Assembly (NCBI GenBank): GCA_002407845.1
Contig: DHPK01000015.1
Location: 1 to 26,052, forward strand
Source: Leptolinea sp. UBA5366
GTDB lineage: Bacteria; Chloroflexota; Anaerolineae; Anaerolineales; Anaerolineaceae
DNA length: 26,052 nucleotides
Reading direction: 5' to 3'
Part shown: positions 14,487 to 22,868 of the stretch, in pieces
Layout of the letters: each line of letters starts with the position of its first letter
Numbering within the stretch: position 1 is the first letter of the stretch
Position numbers and translations under genes: made by a program
Notes under the pieces: model-generated
Seen by the model: the letters and a program-made list of their open reading frames with translations, nothing else
Database searches by the model: none
Told to the model about the DNA's origin: nothing

Positions 14487-15167
14487 ATGAACGAAAACAG
14501 TAAAGTCAGCCTCTTTCTTTCCAGATTGGTTTTCCAAAAACTTCTGAGCCTGCTGTTTTATTTGATCGGCGCTGGCTGGCTGCTCTCACGCAGGGCTGCG
14601 TGGTACTTTGGTTTTTACATCGTCTTTTCGGTTATTTCCGGTTTCTATCTCGCCCTTCGTTCTTCGGCAATGCTGGCTGAACGAAACAAAACACTGACTG
14701 ATTCTCCGCTCTGGGACAAAATCCTGCTGGGTACCTTTTGGCTGCTGAACTATTTCATTGTCTACTTGATCGCTGGCATTGAAACAGCGGCTGAACCAGC
14801 GCTAAATGCCATTTTCTGGCTCGGTCTTGCATTGGGCTTCATCAGCGGGCTGATCACGATCGCTTCCATGCGGGCAAACACTTTCTTTGAGTCGACTGCC
14901 AGGCTGCAAACCGATCGAGAGCAAACCGTCTGCCAGAGCGGACCTTATGCTGTCGTGCGCCACCCCGGTTATGCCGCTGTGCTGCTGAACTGCCTCTCGC
15001 TTGCCTTGGTTTTTCAGACGAATGGGGTGATGATTTGCGCAGGAATCATCGCAGCGATTATTGCCCTGCGAACTCAACTCGAAGACAGGATGCTTCAATC
15101 TGACCTCGCCGGCTATCGGGCGTATGCAGAGCAGGTCAGATTCCGGCTAGTCCCTTTCATCTGGTGA
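14487..15167 (+). CDS. Isoprenylcysteine carboxyl methyltransferase-like membrane protein
   Basis: A 226-residue membrane protein with about five hydrophobic segments (18-34, 38-57, 82-99, 106-127, 164-194). The C-terminal half has the ICMT/PEMT signature GPYAVVRHPGYAA (152-164, RHPGY at 158-162) and the later RTQLEDRML...GYRAYAEQVRFRLVP, which together bind S-adenosylmethionine in characterised ICMT proteins. Bacterial members are widespread; the acceptor is mostly unknown and may be a lipid or isoprenoid. No clear Shine-Dalgarno precedes the ATG, which suggests weak expression. The gene stands alone after a terminator. Confidence 0.82.
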   Translation: MNENSKVSLFLSRLVFQKLLSLLFYLIGAGWLLSRRAAWYFGFYIVFSVISGFYLALRSSAMLAERNKTLTDSPLWDKILLGTFWLLNYFIVYLIAGIETAAEPALNAIFWLGLALGFISGLITIASMRANTFFESTARLQTDREQTVCQSGPYAVVRHPGYAAVLLNCLSLALVFQTNGVMICAGIIAAIIALRTQLEDRMLQSDLAGYRAYAEQVRFRLVPFIW

Positions 15168-15222
15168 CCGATCAGACAGCCTTATCTGAATTGATCTGTG
15201 CCATCATCCCGATCTCATTTTC

Positions 15223-15289
15223 TGGTCACTTTTACATTCTGTTTTATAATGAGTGAGCCTTTGTGCAAAAAAGTCAAACTGCACTTTTT
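15223..15289 (+). promoter_or_regulatory. Candidate promoter and downstream dyad for the isomerase/epimerase gene
   Basis: TATAAT (15245-15250) with TGGTCA 16 bases upstream (15223-15228, four of six matches) forms a plausible promoter. Past the start point a dyad AAAAAGT/ACTTTTT (15268-15274, 15283-15289) overlaps GTGCA/TGCAC (15263-15267, 15280-15284). The dyad may be an operator or a leader hairpin. Confidence 0.4.
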
Positions 15290-15341
15290 ATGTACAAAAA
15301 TTACGTGTGTTTATCTCAAATAGGAAGAAAGAGTAATAAAA

Positions 15342-16271
15342 ATGAGCCTATATGAAATTAATTGGGGAATCAGCCCATTGATGATCTTCGCAAAGCCAGT
15401 CATGAGCCTTGAAGACCATCGTCAGGCTATTCTAAACTGTCTTGAAATGGAAGCGTATCACACCATGGAGACCATTTTGCCGGATGACGAACGCGTTCGG
15501 AAAGAACTCGTCGATGCGATCAATGCTTCCGGCAAGGAAGTCATCTACAATTTCCCGCTTGATTTTCAATTTCCAGAGACCAGCCCTTGCAGCCTGTCTC
15601 CTGAACCGCTGGAAAAGGCGATCGCGCTGGCAAAGCGCCATCTCGAATATGCCAGCAAGCTTGACAACTGCAAAATCGTTGCGTTCACCAGCGGCCCTGA
15701 TTGTGATGTGACTGATCGGGATACAGCCAAAAACAATTTCAAAACCTATTGCCGCTTCCTATCGGAATCAGGACGAGCCCAGGGTGTCTCATTTGCACTT
15801 GAGCCGGTGGAACGCAACAAGTTTAAAAAGCTGCTGCTGGGTCCTACGTCGGAAACCTGCGCATTCATCGCTGAGCTCCAAGCTGAAGGCTGTGATAATA
15901 TTTCCAGCCTGATCGATGTTTCACACCTCATTTTCCTCAATGAAACTTTTGAAGAGGCATTCAACGCTTCGAATGCAGTCGGCATCGCGGATATCCATGT
16001 CGCAAATATGATCGAAACCGAAACATCGGTCTTTTACGGCCATCGCCATCCGGGACTGGGTGAGGAAGGCGGACCAGTCAATTACGATTATCTGGTCAAC
16101 ATGTTTATGACGCTGATCCGCGGCGGATATATCCACCCAGATCGCAGACCGCACCTCTCGCTTGAAACAATTCCGTACCGCGGAATTTCTTCTGAGACCT
16201 CCGCAAAGTTCTCAATCGAATTGATGCAAGCCTGTTTGGATGACGCTGCAGAAAAACTTTCGAACAATTAA
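15342..16271 (+). CDS. Sugar phosphate isomerase/epimerase-type TIM-barrel protein
   Basis: A 309-residue xylose-isomerase-like TIM barrel (AP endonuclease 2 superfamily). It shows barrel strands and metal-ligand regions: an early YHTMETILPDD, VSFALEPVERN (Glu in the fourth strand), SSLIDVSHLIFLNE (Asp, His), GIADIHVANMIE, FYGHRHPGLGEEGGPVNYDYL (His plus conserved PG-GEG-like loop) and PHLSLETIPYRG (final Glu). These are the positions of divalent-metal ligands in the family. Substrates include sugars, inositols and hydroxypyruvate; none can be named here. It is a single gene with its own promoter and a strong terminator. Start: ATG with AGGAAGAAAGAG upstream. Confidence 0.8.
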   Translation: MSLYEINWGISPLMIFAKPVMSLEDHRQAILNCLEMEAYHTMETILPDDERVRKELVDAINASGKEVIYNFPLDFQFPETSPCSLSPEPLEKAIALAKRHLEYASKLDNCKIVAFTSGPDCDVTDRDTAKNNFKTYCRFLSESGRAQGVSFALEPVERNKFKKLLLGPTSETCAFIAELQAEGCDNISSLIDVSHLIFLNETFEEAFNASNAVGIADIHVANMIETETSVFYGHRHPGLGEEGGPVNYDYLVNMFMTLIRGGYIHPDRRPHLSLETIPYRGISSETSAKFSIELMQACLDDAAEKLSNN

Positions 16272-16287
16272 TAGATATAATGACCTG

Positions 16288-16328
16288 CGCTTCTCTGATG
16301 ATTCGATTGATCAGAGAAGCGTTTTTTT
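16288..16328 (+). terminator. Rho-independent terminator after the isomerase/epimerase gene
   Basis: CGCTTCTCTGAT (16288-16299) pairs perfectly with ATCAGAGAAGCG (16310-16321) around a 10-base loop, followed by seven T. It lies between two convergent genes. Confidence 0.92.
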
Positions 16329-16359
16329 ATCCTGTAATGATTAGCTGGATTCAATTTGA

Positions 16360-16812
16360 TCAGGCAGCGGACTGCACATTCTGACCGCTTGCTGCCTGGG
16401 CTGCCATCATTTTTGCAGTGTATTCTACCGATCCCTGAATTTCATTTTTATTTGGATGGCTCATGCCAAAAAACAGAAATCCGCCTCTGCAGGTAAATTC
16501 TTCCGGGTCAACCGTTATTCCTTTTTCTGTCAAAACATCCCGGACATCATTTTGAAATGTTTTGCCTATCAGGGAGGAAGTGATCAGATAGACCTTCCCA
16601 ACGGTTCGTTCGTCAAGTTGGTTAACGAAATTCATCATCTCAGGCGCAGCCTTTCCGGCATAAATACCGCTAACGATAAAAAGGGAATCGACCGGTTCGA
16701 GAACCTGGTTTTTCGCGATATCAACAATTGGAAGTCCCAATGCATCCCCAATTCCCCGAGCAATCTTTCTCGAATGACCTGTTTTTGAATAATACGCCAC
16801 AGTGGCTTTCAT
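16360..16812 (-). CDS. Flavodoxin-domain protein
   Basis: A 150-residue flavodoxin-fold protein. The N-terminal strand and FMN phosphate loop are MKATVAYYSKTGHSRKIA (SKTGHS, 9-14), followed by DSLFIVSGIYAGKAAPEMMNFV and VYLITSSLIGKT, which fit the FMN-ring loops. It is convergent with the isomerase gene and lies alone. The Ala/Gln-rich end (AAQAASGQNVQSAA) is probably disordered. A low-potential electron carrier or an FMN-binding redox protein is likely; no partner is adjacent. Start: ATG with AAGGAGAG upstream. Confidence 0.82.
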   Translation of the reverse strand: MKATVAYYSKTGHSRKIARGIGDALGLPIVDIAKNQVLEPVDSLFIVSGIYAGKAAPEMMNFVNQLDERTVGKVYLITSSLIGKTFQNDVRDVLTEKGITVDPEEFTCRGGFLFFGMSHPNKNEIQGSVEYTAKMMAAQAASGQNVQSAA

Positions 16813-17020
16813 GTTTCTCTCCTTGAATTCCTGAATTACATAATATACGAAATTTTTCGAGAATAATTGTATGGGGAATGCTTTTCATTTGATCCTTTTC
16901 AGTCAGAACGTCCTAGTTTTTACCAAAGATTTACAAAGCTGATTGAATTTTTTCTTGAGTGATTTGTTTCCTCTTTCCAGCCTTTTATGTTTTATAATCG
17001 GGGGGAAGGAGAAATGATTT

Positions 17021-17410
17021 ATGAAAAACCTCATCTATTGGGCTCCGCGTGTCGGTTCATTTGTATTCGCCATTTTTCTCTTCGCTCTCTCATTCACGCA
17101 GCGCTGGTATCAGCCGGACGTTGACCTTTTGACAAACCTCAAGGCAATGGTTCAGAGCAACACAGGCGCTATTGCAATCCTCCTGATCTTACTGCTCGGC
17201 TGGCGGCGTGAGCATGTCGGCGCTGTTTTCATGATTCTGTTTGCCCTGGTCTATTCCGCTTTCAACATGAATGAAAAGACCGGCAGCACCCTAAAGCTGC
17301 TGCTCAATCAATTGCCCGTCCTAGCGCCCGCATTTATTATCGGCATTTTATTCTTTTTCGCCTATGCGCACAGAATGCACACATCCGAACAGGATCAAGA
17401 TCAGAAATAA
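17021..17410 (+). CDS. Small integral membrane protein, unknown function
   Basis: A 129-residue protein with about four hydrophobic segments: residues 10-27, 50-61, 65-80 and 95-115. It starts MKNLIYWAPRVGSFVFAIFLFALS and ends in a polar tail (HRMHTSEQDQDQK). I do not recognise the family with confidence; the WAPRV start and the WRREHVGAVFMILFAL loop resemble small uncharacterised membrane proteins of bacteria. A TATAAT at 16993-16998 and a strong AAGGAG 9 bases before the ATG support expression. The phosphodiesterase gene follows 85 bases later on the same strand. Confidence 0.7.
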   Translation: MKNLIYWAPRVGSFVFAIFLFALSFTQRWYQPDVDLLTNLKAMVQSNTGAIAILLILLLGWRREHVGAVFMILFALVYSAFNMNEKTGSTLKLLLNQLPVLAPAFIIGILFFFAYAHRMHTSEQDQDQK

Positions 17411-17495
17411 GTGATCCAAATCCGCAGCTGGCAGGCAAAGCAAGAATGATTCAGCGGCTTTTCCCAGCTCATTTGACTTTTAAAAACGTCTGCCC

Positions 17496-18599
17496 ATGAT
17501 TGAATTTCCTGATTATCAGAACTGTTTGGTGAACCTGTCGAGTTCAATCCTTCAAGAATTCGGCGTTAACTGCGCACATTCCGGGTTACAAATTCTCGAC
17601 CAGACCTTTTCTGCCCGCCGTTATCAGAATGTTGTCTTGTTCGTCATCGACGGCATGGGTGTCAAAGCACTGCAAGACCACCTGCCGCCGGCTGCTTTTC
17701 TGAATCAACAGATGGCGCAGACAATTTCATCCGTGTTCCCGCCCACCACAACCGCCGCGACAACTTCTCTGCTGAGCGGCAAGACGCCGGCAGAACATGG
17801 CTGGCTTGGCTGGGATTTATTTTTTCCTGAACTGCAGCAAATCGTCGTTCCATTTCTTAATACTGTCAAAGACAGCACAGTTCCAGCGTCAGTTTCGAAC
17901 GCTGCCGGCACATTTCTGCCTTATACCGACATTTTGACCCAAATTCAGCGTACCAGCACGGCAGAAGCCTATCTGCTGTCCCAATTTGCGAATCCGCCAA
18001 TCCGGACACTTGACGAGATCCTTGAGAAAATTGCGATTCTAACCGGGCATGGCGGACGAAAGTTCATTTACGCTTACTGGAATGAACCGGATGCGACGAT
18101 GCACACGGAAGGGTGCCGCACACCAGCGGTTCGCGATATCCTGCTGGATCTCAATCAGCGCATTGAAAAGCTCAGCATGAAACTGAATGACACGCTGCTG
18201 ATCCTCACAGCCGACCATGGTCATATCAACATCACGAACCGGGTGATTGCCGACTATCCGGAACTGGCAAAAATGCTGGCAATGCCCACATCGATCGAAC
18301 CGAGAGCAGTCTCTTTTCATCTTAAACGAGAGTTTCGGGAGCAGTTTCCCGCGGTATTCAACCAGTATTTTGGCGAAGATTTCCTCTTGTTCTCACACGA
18401 TGAAGTCTTCGAAAAGCAGCTCTTCGGCACAGGAAAGGTCAACCTGCACACGCGCGGTTCACTCGGAGATTTTCTGGCAGCCGCCGTAAAAGATACAGCG
18501 CTGGTTTACAGTGACAGATCCCGCCAGTTCAAATCGCACCATGCCGGTTTGACCACGGATGAAATGCGCGTTCCGCTAATTCTCGCGGCATTGGAATGA
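17496..18599 (+). CDS. Alkaline-phosphatase-superfamily phosphodiesterase (nucleotide pyrophosphatase type)
   Basis: A 367-residue protein of the type I phosphodiesterase/nucleotide pyrophosphatase family. Two-metal site residues are visible: VIDGMG (Asp 52), the nucleophile Thr in FPPTTTAATTSLLSGKTPAEHG (about 84-90), EPDATMH (Asp 199, His 203), TADHGH (Asp 240, His 241), and a late His pair in KSHHAGL. There is no signal peptide, so the enzyme is probably cytoplasmic. It hydrolyses phosphodiesters or related phosphonates; the substrate is unknown. No good Shine-Dalgarno precedes the ATG, so coupling to the upstream membrane-protein gene is possible. Confidence 0.85.
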   Translation: MIEFPDYQNCLVNLSSSILQEFGVNCAHSGLQILDQTFSARRYQNVVLFVIDGMGVKALQDHLPPAAFLNQQMAQTISSVFPPTTTAATTSLLSGKTPAEHGWLGWDLFFPELQQIVVPFLNTVKDSTVPASVSNAAGTFLPYTDILTQIQRTSTAEAYLLSQFANPPIRTLDEILEKIAILTGHGGRKFIYAYWNEPDATMHTEGCRTPAVRDILLDLNQRIEKLSMKLNDTLLILTADHGHINITNRVIADYPELAKMLAMPTSIEPRAVSFHLKREFREQFPAVFNQYFGEDFLLFSHDEVFEKQLFGTGKVNLHTRGSLGDFLAAAVKDTALVYSDRSRQFKSHHAGLTTDEMRVPLILAALE

Positions 18600-18679
18600 A
18601 AAAACCAGCAATTGTAATGATTTCTCACACGACTTTCTAAACAGGTTTAATATCAGTGCTTATGAAATCGATTAGACTA

Positions 18680-18705
18680 TTTTCGTCGTCCAGTAAAGAC
18701 GAAAA
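18680..18705. promoter_or_regulatory. Leader hairpin ahead of the SLC13/ArsB-type gene
   Basis: TTTTCGTC (18680-18687) pairs with GACGAAAA (18698-18705) around a 10-base loop, 30 bases before the permease start. It may be a weak terminator of the phosphodiesterase gene or a leader structure; the T-tract is missing on the plus strand. Confidence 0.35.
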
Positions 18706-18734
18706 ATAACACTCTTCTCTCAGAAAAGAAATAA

Positions 18735-20003
18735 ATGACATTCGCTATAATTTTGTTCATAATTACATATATTTGCCTGCTTGTTTTTTCTCGATACAGA
18801 TCGCAAATCGCGCTCGCTTCCGCTCTCATTTTCATTCTTTCCGGCACGATCAGCCCGGCAAAAGCCCTCGCCAGCATCGATTGGAATGTGCTGATGATGA
18901 TTGCGGGGACGATGGGCACTGTTTATCTCTTCACTGAATCGAACATGCCCGAACTGATGGCAAACAAGATATTGGAAAAGATGCCCAGCGTCAAATGGGC
19001 GATCGTTGCACTGGTCATGTTTGCTGGAATCATCTCAGCGTTTGTGGACAACGTGGCAACAGTCGTGATGATTGCTCCGATTGGGCTGACGGTTGCAAAG
19101 AAATTGAAAATCTCACCAATCCCCATCGTCGTCGGCATTGCGGTTGCTTCAAACCTGCAAGGTGCCGCAACCATGGTCGGCGACACGACCGCCATCATGC
19201 TGGCGGGGAAGGCGAAAATGGATTTTCTTGATTTTTTCTTTTATCAAGGAAAACCGAGCATCTTCTGGGTCGTTCAAATTGGCGCTGTGGTTGCCGGTCT
19301 GATTCTGCTCTGGATTTTCCGAGACCAAAACCAGAAAATAGACAAGGTAGCGACAGTGGAAGTGACAGATTACGTGCCCACCTACCTGCTGGCAGGCACA
19401 ATCATTCTGCTGATCTTCGCTTCATTTGTCCATGAAAAACCTGAAATTACCAATGGGGTCATCTGCATGACGATGATGCTGATCGGCATCCTCTACGAGA
19501 GCCTATCAAAACATGATCCCAAGAAGGAATTCATCAACACAATTCAGTCCATTGACTATCTGACACTGCTCTTGCTTGGCAGCTTATTCGTGGTCATAGC
19601 TGCGATTGAAGAAGTAGGCGTAATTGAAGCAATCGTCAATCTGATCGTGAAGCATTCAGGACACAGCCTCTTTGCAATTTATTCCACGGTTCTCTGGGGA
19701 TCGACCCTGATTTCGGCATTCGTGGACAACATTCCCTATGTTGCAGCCATGCTGCCGGTTGTCGCCGGAATTTCTTCTTATATGCAGATTGATCCGACCA
19801 TCCTTTATTTTGGGCTACTCTCCGGCGCAACACTGGGTGGGAATATCCTGCCAATCGGCTCGTCCGCTGGCATTGCAGCGATTGGCATCCTGCGAAAAAG
19901 CGGCAACGAACCGTCAACGAAAGATTTCATGCGGATCAGCGTGCCCTGCGCCCTGAGCGCGGTGACTGCCGCTTACATCGTGATCTGGCTGATTTGGAGT
20001 TGA
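18735..20003 (+). CDS. SLC13/ArsB-NhaD superfamily ion transporter
   Basis: A 422-residue permease with roughly ten to eleven hydrophobic segments and internal two-fold symmetry. Both halves show the family re-entrant motif: SAFVDNVATVVMIAPIG (about 98-114) and SAFVDNIPYVAAMLPVV (about 330-346), each followed by a Gly-rich stretch (LQGAATMVGDTTAI and GATLGGNILPIGSSA). This is the ArsB/NhaD/CitMHS group, secondary transporters for anions such as arsenite, dicarboxylates or citrate, or for Na+/H+ exchange. The substrate cannot be fixed; no arsenate reductase or arsR lies next to it. It converges with the DUF368 gene on a shared bidirectional terminator. Confidence 0.85.
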   Translation: MTFAIILFIITYICLLVFSRYRSQIALASALIFILSGTISPAKALASIDWNVLMMIAGTMGTVYLFTESNMPELMANKILEKMPSVKWAIVALVMFAGIISAFVDNVATVVMIAPIGLTVAKKLKISPIPIVVGIAVASNLQGAATMVGDTTAIMLAGKAKMDFLDFFFYQGKPSIFWVVQIGAVVAGLILLWIFRDQNQKIDKVATVEVTDYVPTYLLAGTIILLIFASFVHEKPEITNGVICMTMMLIGILYESLSKHDPKKEFINTIQSIDYLTLLLLGSLFVVIAAIEEVGVIEAIVNLIVKHSGHSLFAIYSTVLWGSTLISAFVDNIPYVAAMLPVVAGISSYMQIDPTILYFGLLSGATLGGNILPIGSSAGIAAIGILRKSGNEPSTKDFMRISVPCALSAVTAAYIVIWLIWS

Positions 20004-20111
20004 TGAAGCTGACTTAACACTTATTATTGCATTAGATACGAATGATAAGGCGTTCTTAAAAATTCGTTGCCGGCTGTAAATTTAATAAATAATTCAAAAT
20101 TTCCAAGAACA

Positions 20112-20146
20112 AAAAAAGAGAAAATGCAGGTCATTTTCTCTTTTTT
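20112..20146. terminator. Bidirectional rho-independent terminator
   Basis: A perfect 15-bp stem, AAAAAAGAGAAAATG with its complement, and a 5-base loop has T-runs on both strands. It lies between the convergent permease and DUF368 genes and can serve both. Confidence 0.9.
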
Positions 20147-20170
20147 ATTTGGATTCAGTTTCTGATTCGG

Positions 20171-21025
20171 TCAGCGCGGACGTTCAACCCGTTCTTCCAG
20201 CTGGCTGAATTTCCATGAGATGATGATGCCGATGATCAGCAGCACAACACAGAAGATCAGTGAACTGATGAAAGACAGTCCGCTGGCAGCCAGCGCATCC
20301 TTCGAAAACGCTGGAAAAACAACCACCGGGAAAATTACCAGCGAAGACCCGATGATCGTGCCCAAAATAAAGTGATAGACACTTGCGTAATACCGGTCGA
20401 ACAGCCAGGTCATCAACTTTGCGAAAATCAGGATGCAAAGCCCTGCCCCGATCACCAGCGGAATCACCACTGCGAAGTCCAAGTTTTTGATGCCATTCGC
20501 CATTTTGTCATAAAGCCCTAAATAAATCAGGAAATTCGAGGGTGAAAGACCCGGAACGATAAAGCCAAGTCCGACAATTGCACCGCTCGCGAGCCAGACC
20601 GGTATGCTGGGCGTGACATTTGTCAGTACGACTTCTCCTTTTAATAGGACCAGGAAAAGCGCAATCGCCGTGACAGCCATGATGACAAGGTGTTTTCCGC
20701 TGCGTCCTTTCAAGCCCGCTGTTCGATAGAGAGAAGGGAAAGTACCCAGCACAAATCCAATAAACAGACAGACAAATTGGGCTTCATACTTTCCAAACGC
20801 CTTGGCAACAACCGCGGAAAATAGAACGATTCCTGCGCCGACACCTAAAACAATCGGCAGAAAATATTTGAAATTCTTGACAAAATCTTTGCGTAAATCA
20901 GCTAAAAACCGAATAAGCGGATCATAGATGCCGAAGATCACAGCCAGAACCCCGCCTGAAAGACCCGGTAAAATCGCACCGATCCCGACAATAGCACCTT
21001 TTACAAACCGAATAAACCAATCCAT
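20171..21025 (-). CDS. DUF368 membrane protein, PopT-type polyprenyl-phosphate transporter
   Basis: A 284-residue protein with about eight hydrophobic segments and two pseudo-repeats: IVGIGAILPGLSGGVLAVIFGIYD (N-terminal half) and IVGLGFIVPGLSPSNFLIYLGLYD (C-terminal half). The doubled PGLS motif and GIYD/GLYD are the DUF368 hallmark. Members (PopT) were shown to recycle undecaprenyl phosphate across the cytoplasmic membrane for wall polymer synthesis, with importance at alkaline pH in some species; function here is by family. The ATG at 21025 with GGAGGT 4 bases upstream is clearly better than a TTG at 21037. It lies 210 bases after the PPK2 gene on the same strand. Confidence 0.88.
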   Translation of the reverse strand: MDWFIRFVKGAIVGIGAILPGLSGGVLAVIFGIYDPLIRFLADLRKDFVKNFKYFLPIVLGVGAGIVLFSAVVAKAFGKYEAQFVCLFIGFVLGTFPSLYRTAGLKGRSGKHLVIMAVTAIALFLVLLKGEVVLTNVTPSIPVWLASGAIVGLGFIVPGLSPSNFLIYLGLYDKMANGIKNLDFAVVIPLVIGAGLCILIFAKLMTWLFDRYYASVYHFILGTIIGSSLVIFPVVVFPAFSKDALAASGLSFISSLIFCVVLLIIGIIISWKFSQLEERVERPR

Positions 21026-21174
21026 CCGTACCTCCAAATTTCTTTACTTCAAATGCGTAGGAATTGTAACAAACTAAACCGCAAAAAATAATGTTGAAGC
21101 CATTCTGATGCGCTCTTCAGGCTGCTCAGCCGCACTGGAAGACATTTTCAGCTTTGGTTGAAAAGCCCGCGAAA

Positions 21175-21213
21175 GATAACAAATAAGGATCTCGTCAACC
21201 CCAATTTGTTATC
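21175..21213. repeat. Inverted repeat between the PPK2 and DUF368 genes
   Basis: GATAACAAAT (21175-21184) and ATTTGTTATC (21204-21213) form a perfect 10-bp inverted repeat with a 19-base spacer. The spacer contains TTGACG on the minus strand, so the repeat could be an operator flanking a -35 element of the DUF368 gene. No T-tract follows, which argues against a terminator. Confidence 0.5.
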
Positions 21214-21235
21214 CAGCATTTTTAGCATGTCAGCA

Positions 21236-22696
21236 TTAATCCAGCTGCTTCAGCCTCTTCTCAGTCTGGTCAATAAATGTTTCCAGAACTTTTACCCGCG
21301 CATAGAATTTGTCGTTGCCCTCAACCAGAATCCACGGTGCAGATTGGGTTGAGGTGCGATCAATCATCTCATTCATCGCCTCTATATACGAATCCCATTT
21401 ATCGCGGTTGCGCCAGTCCTCATCTGTCAGCTTGTATGGCTTATCCTGTTGCCGGGCTTCAAATCGCTTTAATTGCTCAGCGCTGTCAATGAACAGGAAA
21501 TATTTCAAAACCAGCATGCGGTTATTGAACAAATCCTGCTCCATGGCATTAATCTCGGCAAATGCCCGTTCCCATTCATCCGGTCGTGCGAATCCTTCAA
21601 CGCGTTCAACCATCACCCGCCCATACCAGGAGCGATCAAAAATTGCCATGCGCCCTCTGGCAGGGAAGTTGTTGTAAAACCGCCATAAATAATGATGCTC
21701 TTTCTCCGGATCGGAAGGAGCGGAAGTCGGATTGACTTCATACAGGCGCGGGTCCATTCGGCGTGTCAGCCGCTGAATTGCTCCGCCTTTGCCCGCAGCA
21801 TCCATCCCTTCAAAAACGATCAGGCTCGAAATTCCTTTGGTGTACAGCTCAAACAGCAATTCGCTGGCTTTTTTTTGCAGCGGTTCAATTTGGTCATCGT
21901 ATTTCTTCTCAGAAAGCGTCAAATCCCCGCGCAAATTCTGTAGCAAGGTTGTCTTTTTGTTATAAGTTCGGACGTTTTTAGGAGGATCTTTTTTCTGGCT
22001 CAGTTCATGCTGAATCTCAGCGATCGTCAAGCTGAGAATTTCTCTGGCAGCCTCTTTCCGGTCTTCAGCAGACACGATCCGCCAAGGGGAAAATTCGAAA
22101 TTCGTCCGCTCCAGAATCAGGTTGAAATGCTTTTTGTATTCATCGTAGTTGCGGTTCTGATTCAGGTCATGTTTTGAGATCAGGAACTCGCGGTTTTCAT
22201 CCTTCTGCAATGCTTCAATCCGTTCTTTCTGGGTTTTCTCACTGATGTTTAGGAAGAATTTCAGGATCAGCATGCCGTCATCCCGCAGCATCTTTTCAAC
22301 CATTTCCAGCGAATCGATCTCATGATTGATATCGGCTTTTTTCATTTTTGGATCATTGAAAATCCGAAAATAAAAGCTTCGGTCAAACAGAGCAAAGTCT
22401 CCCCGCGCCGGAATATGCCGCCAGAATCGCCAGCTGTAAGGGATTTTTTGCTCTTCGCAGTCATCCTCTCCAAAGACACGCACCTTGAAGTATTTGGTGT
22501 CCAGTTCGCGCACCAGCTGATTGATCACATACCCCTTGCCTGCGGATTCCCAGCCGTCCACAATGATCAGAACAGGCATATTTTCGCTAATACATTCGCG
22601 CTGGACTTCACCTAATTGCTCAGCCAGGTCGCTGAGCGATATTTCCTCTTCTTTTTTGCCTCGTTTTGACACATCAGCCTGATCATTATTTAGCAT
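21236..22696 (-). CDS. pap: Two-domain polyphosphate kinase 2 (polyphosphate:AMP phosphotransferase type)
   Basis: A 486-residue tandem PPK2 protein. Domain 1 (about 25-230) has Walker A GWESAGKG (48-55) and Walker B-like FDRSFYFRIF (104-113). Domain 2 (about 255-486) has GMDAAGKGG (297-305), the lid region NNFPARGRMAIFDRSWYGRVMVERVEG and DEDWRNRDKWDSYIEAMNEMI. Fused two-domain PPK2 enzymes transfer phosphate from polyphosphate to AMP, giving ADP, with the C-terminal domain as the main active site. The ATG at 22696 with GGGAGG upstream is chosen because the upstream TTG at 22735 lies inside the promoter -10 (22735-22740). It links polyphosphate to adenylate recycling. The closing protein segment is intact. 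Confidence 0.92.
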   Translation of the reverse strand: MLNNDQADVSKRGKKEEEISLSDLAEQLGEVQRECISENMPVLIIVDGWESAGKGYVINQLVRELDTKYFKVRVFGEDDCEEQKIPYSWRFWRHIPARGDFALFDRSFYFRIFNDPKMKKADINHEIDSLEMVEKMLRDDGMLILKFFLNISEKTQKERIEALQKDENREFLISKHDLNQNRNYDEYKKHFNLILERTNFEFSPWRIVSAEDRKEAAREILSLTIAEIQHELSQKKDPPKNVRTYNKKTTLLQNLRGDLTLSEKKYDDQIEPLQKKASELLFELYTKGISSLIVFEGMDAAGKGGAIQRLTRRMDPRLYEVNPTSAPSDPEKEHHYLWRFYNNFPARGRMAIFDRSWYGRVMVERVEGFARPDEWERAFAEINAMEQDLFNNRMLVLKYFLFIDSAEQLKRFEARQQDKPYKLTDEDWRNRDKWDSYIEAMNEMIDRTSTQSAPWILVEGNDKFYARVKVLETFIDQTEKRLKQLD

Positions 22697-22734
22697 AACA
22701 TCCTCCCGCAGCCGGTTAAAAATCGTTTTTAGCA

Positions 22735-22740
22735 ATTATA
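22735..22740 (-). promoter_or_regulatory. -10 element of the PPK2 gene
   Basis: A perfect TATAAT on the minus strand would start transcription near 22728, about 32 bases before the ATG at 22696. No good -35 is seen at 16-18 bases. The element also argues against a start codon at 22735. Confidence 0.45.
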
Positions 22741-22770
22741 CTCATTGACAGGCATGCCGGACGGCACAAG

Positions 22771-22799
22771 CTGCCCCCTGAAGAGATTTTTCAGGGCAG
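22771..22799. repeat. Hairpin in the PPK2/TVP38 divergent region
   Basis: CTGCCC-CC-TGAA (22771-22782) pairs with TTCAGGGCAG (22790-22799) apart from a two-base bulge. It lies between the two divergent genes, upstream of both starts, and could be an operator or a leader stem for the TVP38 gene. Confidence 0.4.
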
Positions 22800-22868
22800 T
22801 ATATCAAGTTTGTTTGCCCGAGCGAGTGAATTTATTGCTAGCGAATCTGATTGAGGGATGATCATTTT

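Noticed and set aside
18735..20003. Arsenite efflux pump controlled by the ArsR-type gene at the left edge
   Set aside because: The two genes are 18 kb apart, the ArsR gene lies in a mobile-element fragment, and the permease motifs fit other anions or sodium-proton exchange equally well.
22745..22750. TTGACA on the plus strand as the -35 of the TVP38 gene
   Set aside because: No -10 lies 16-18 bases downstream.
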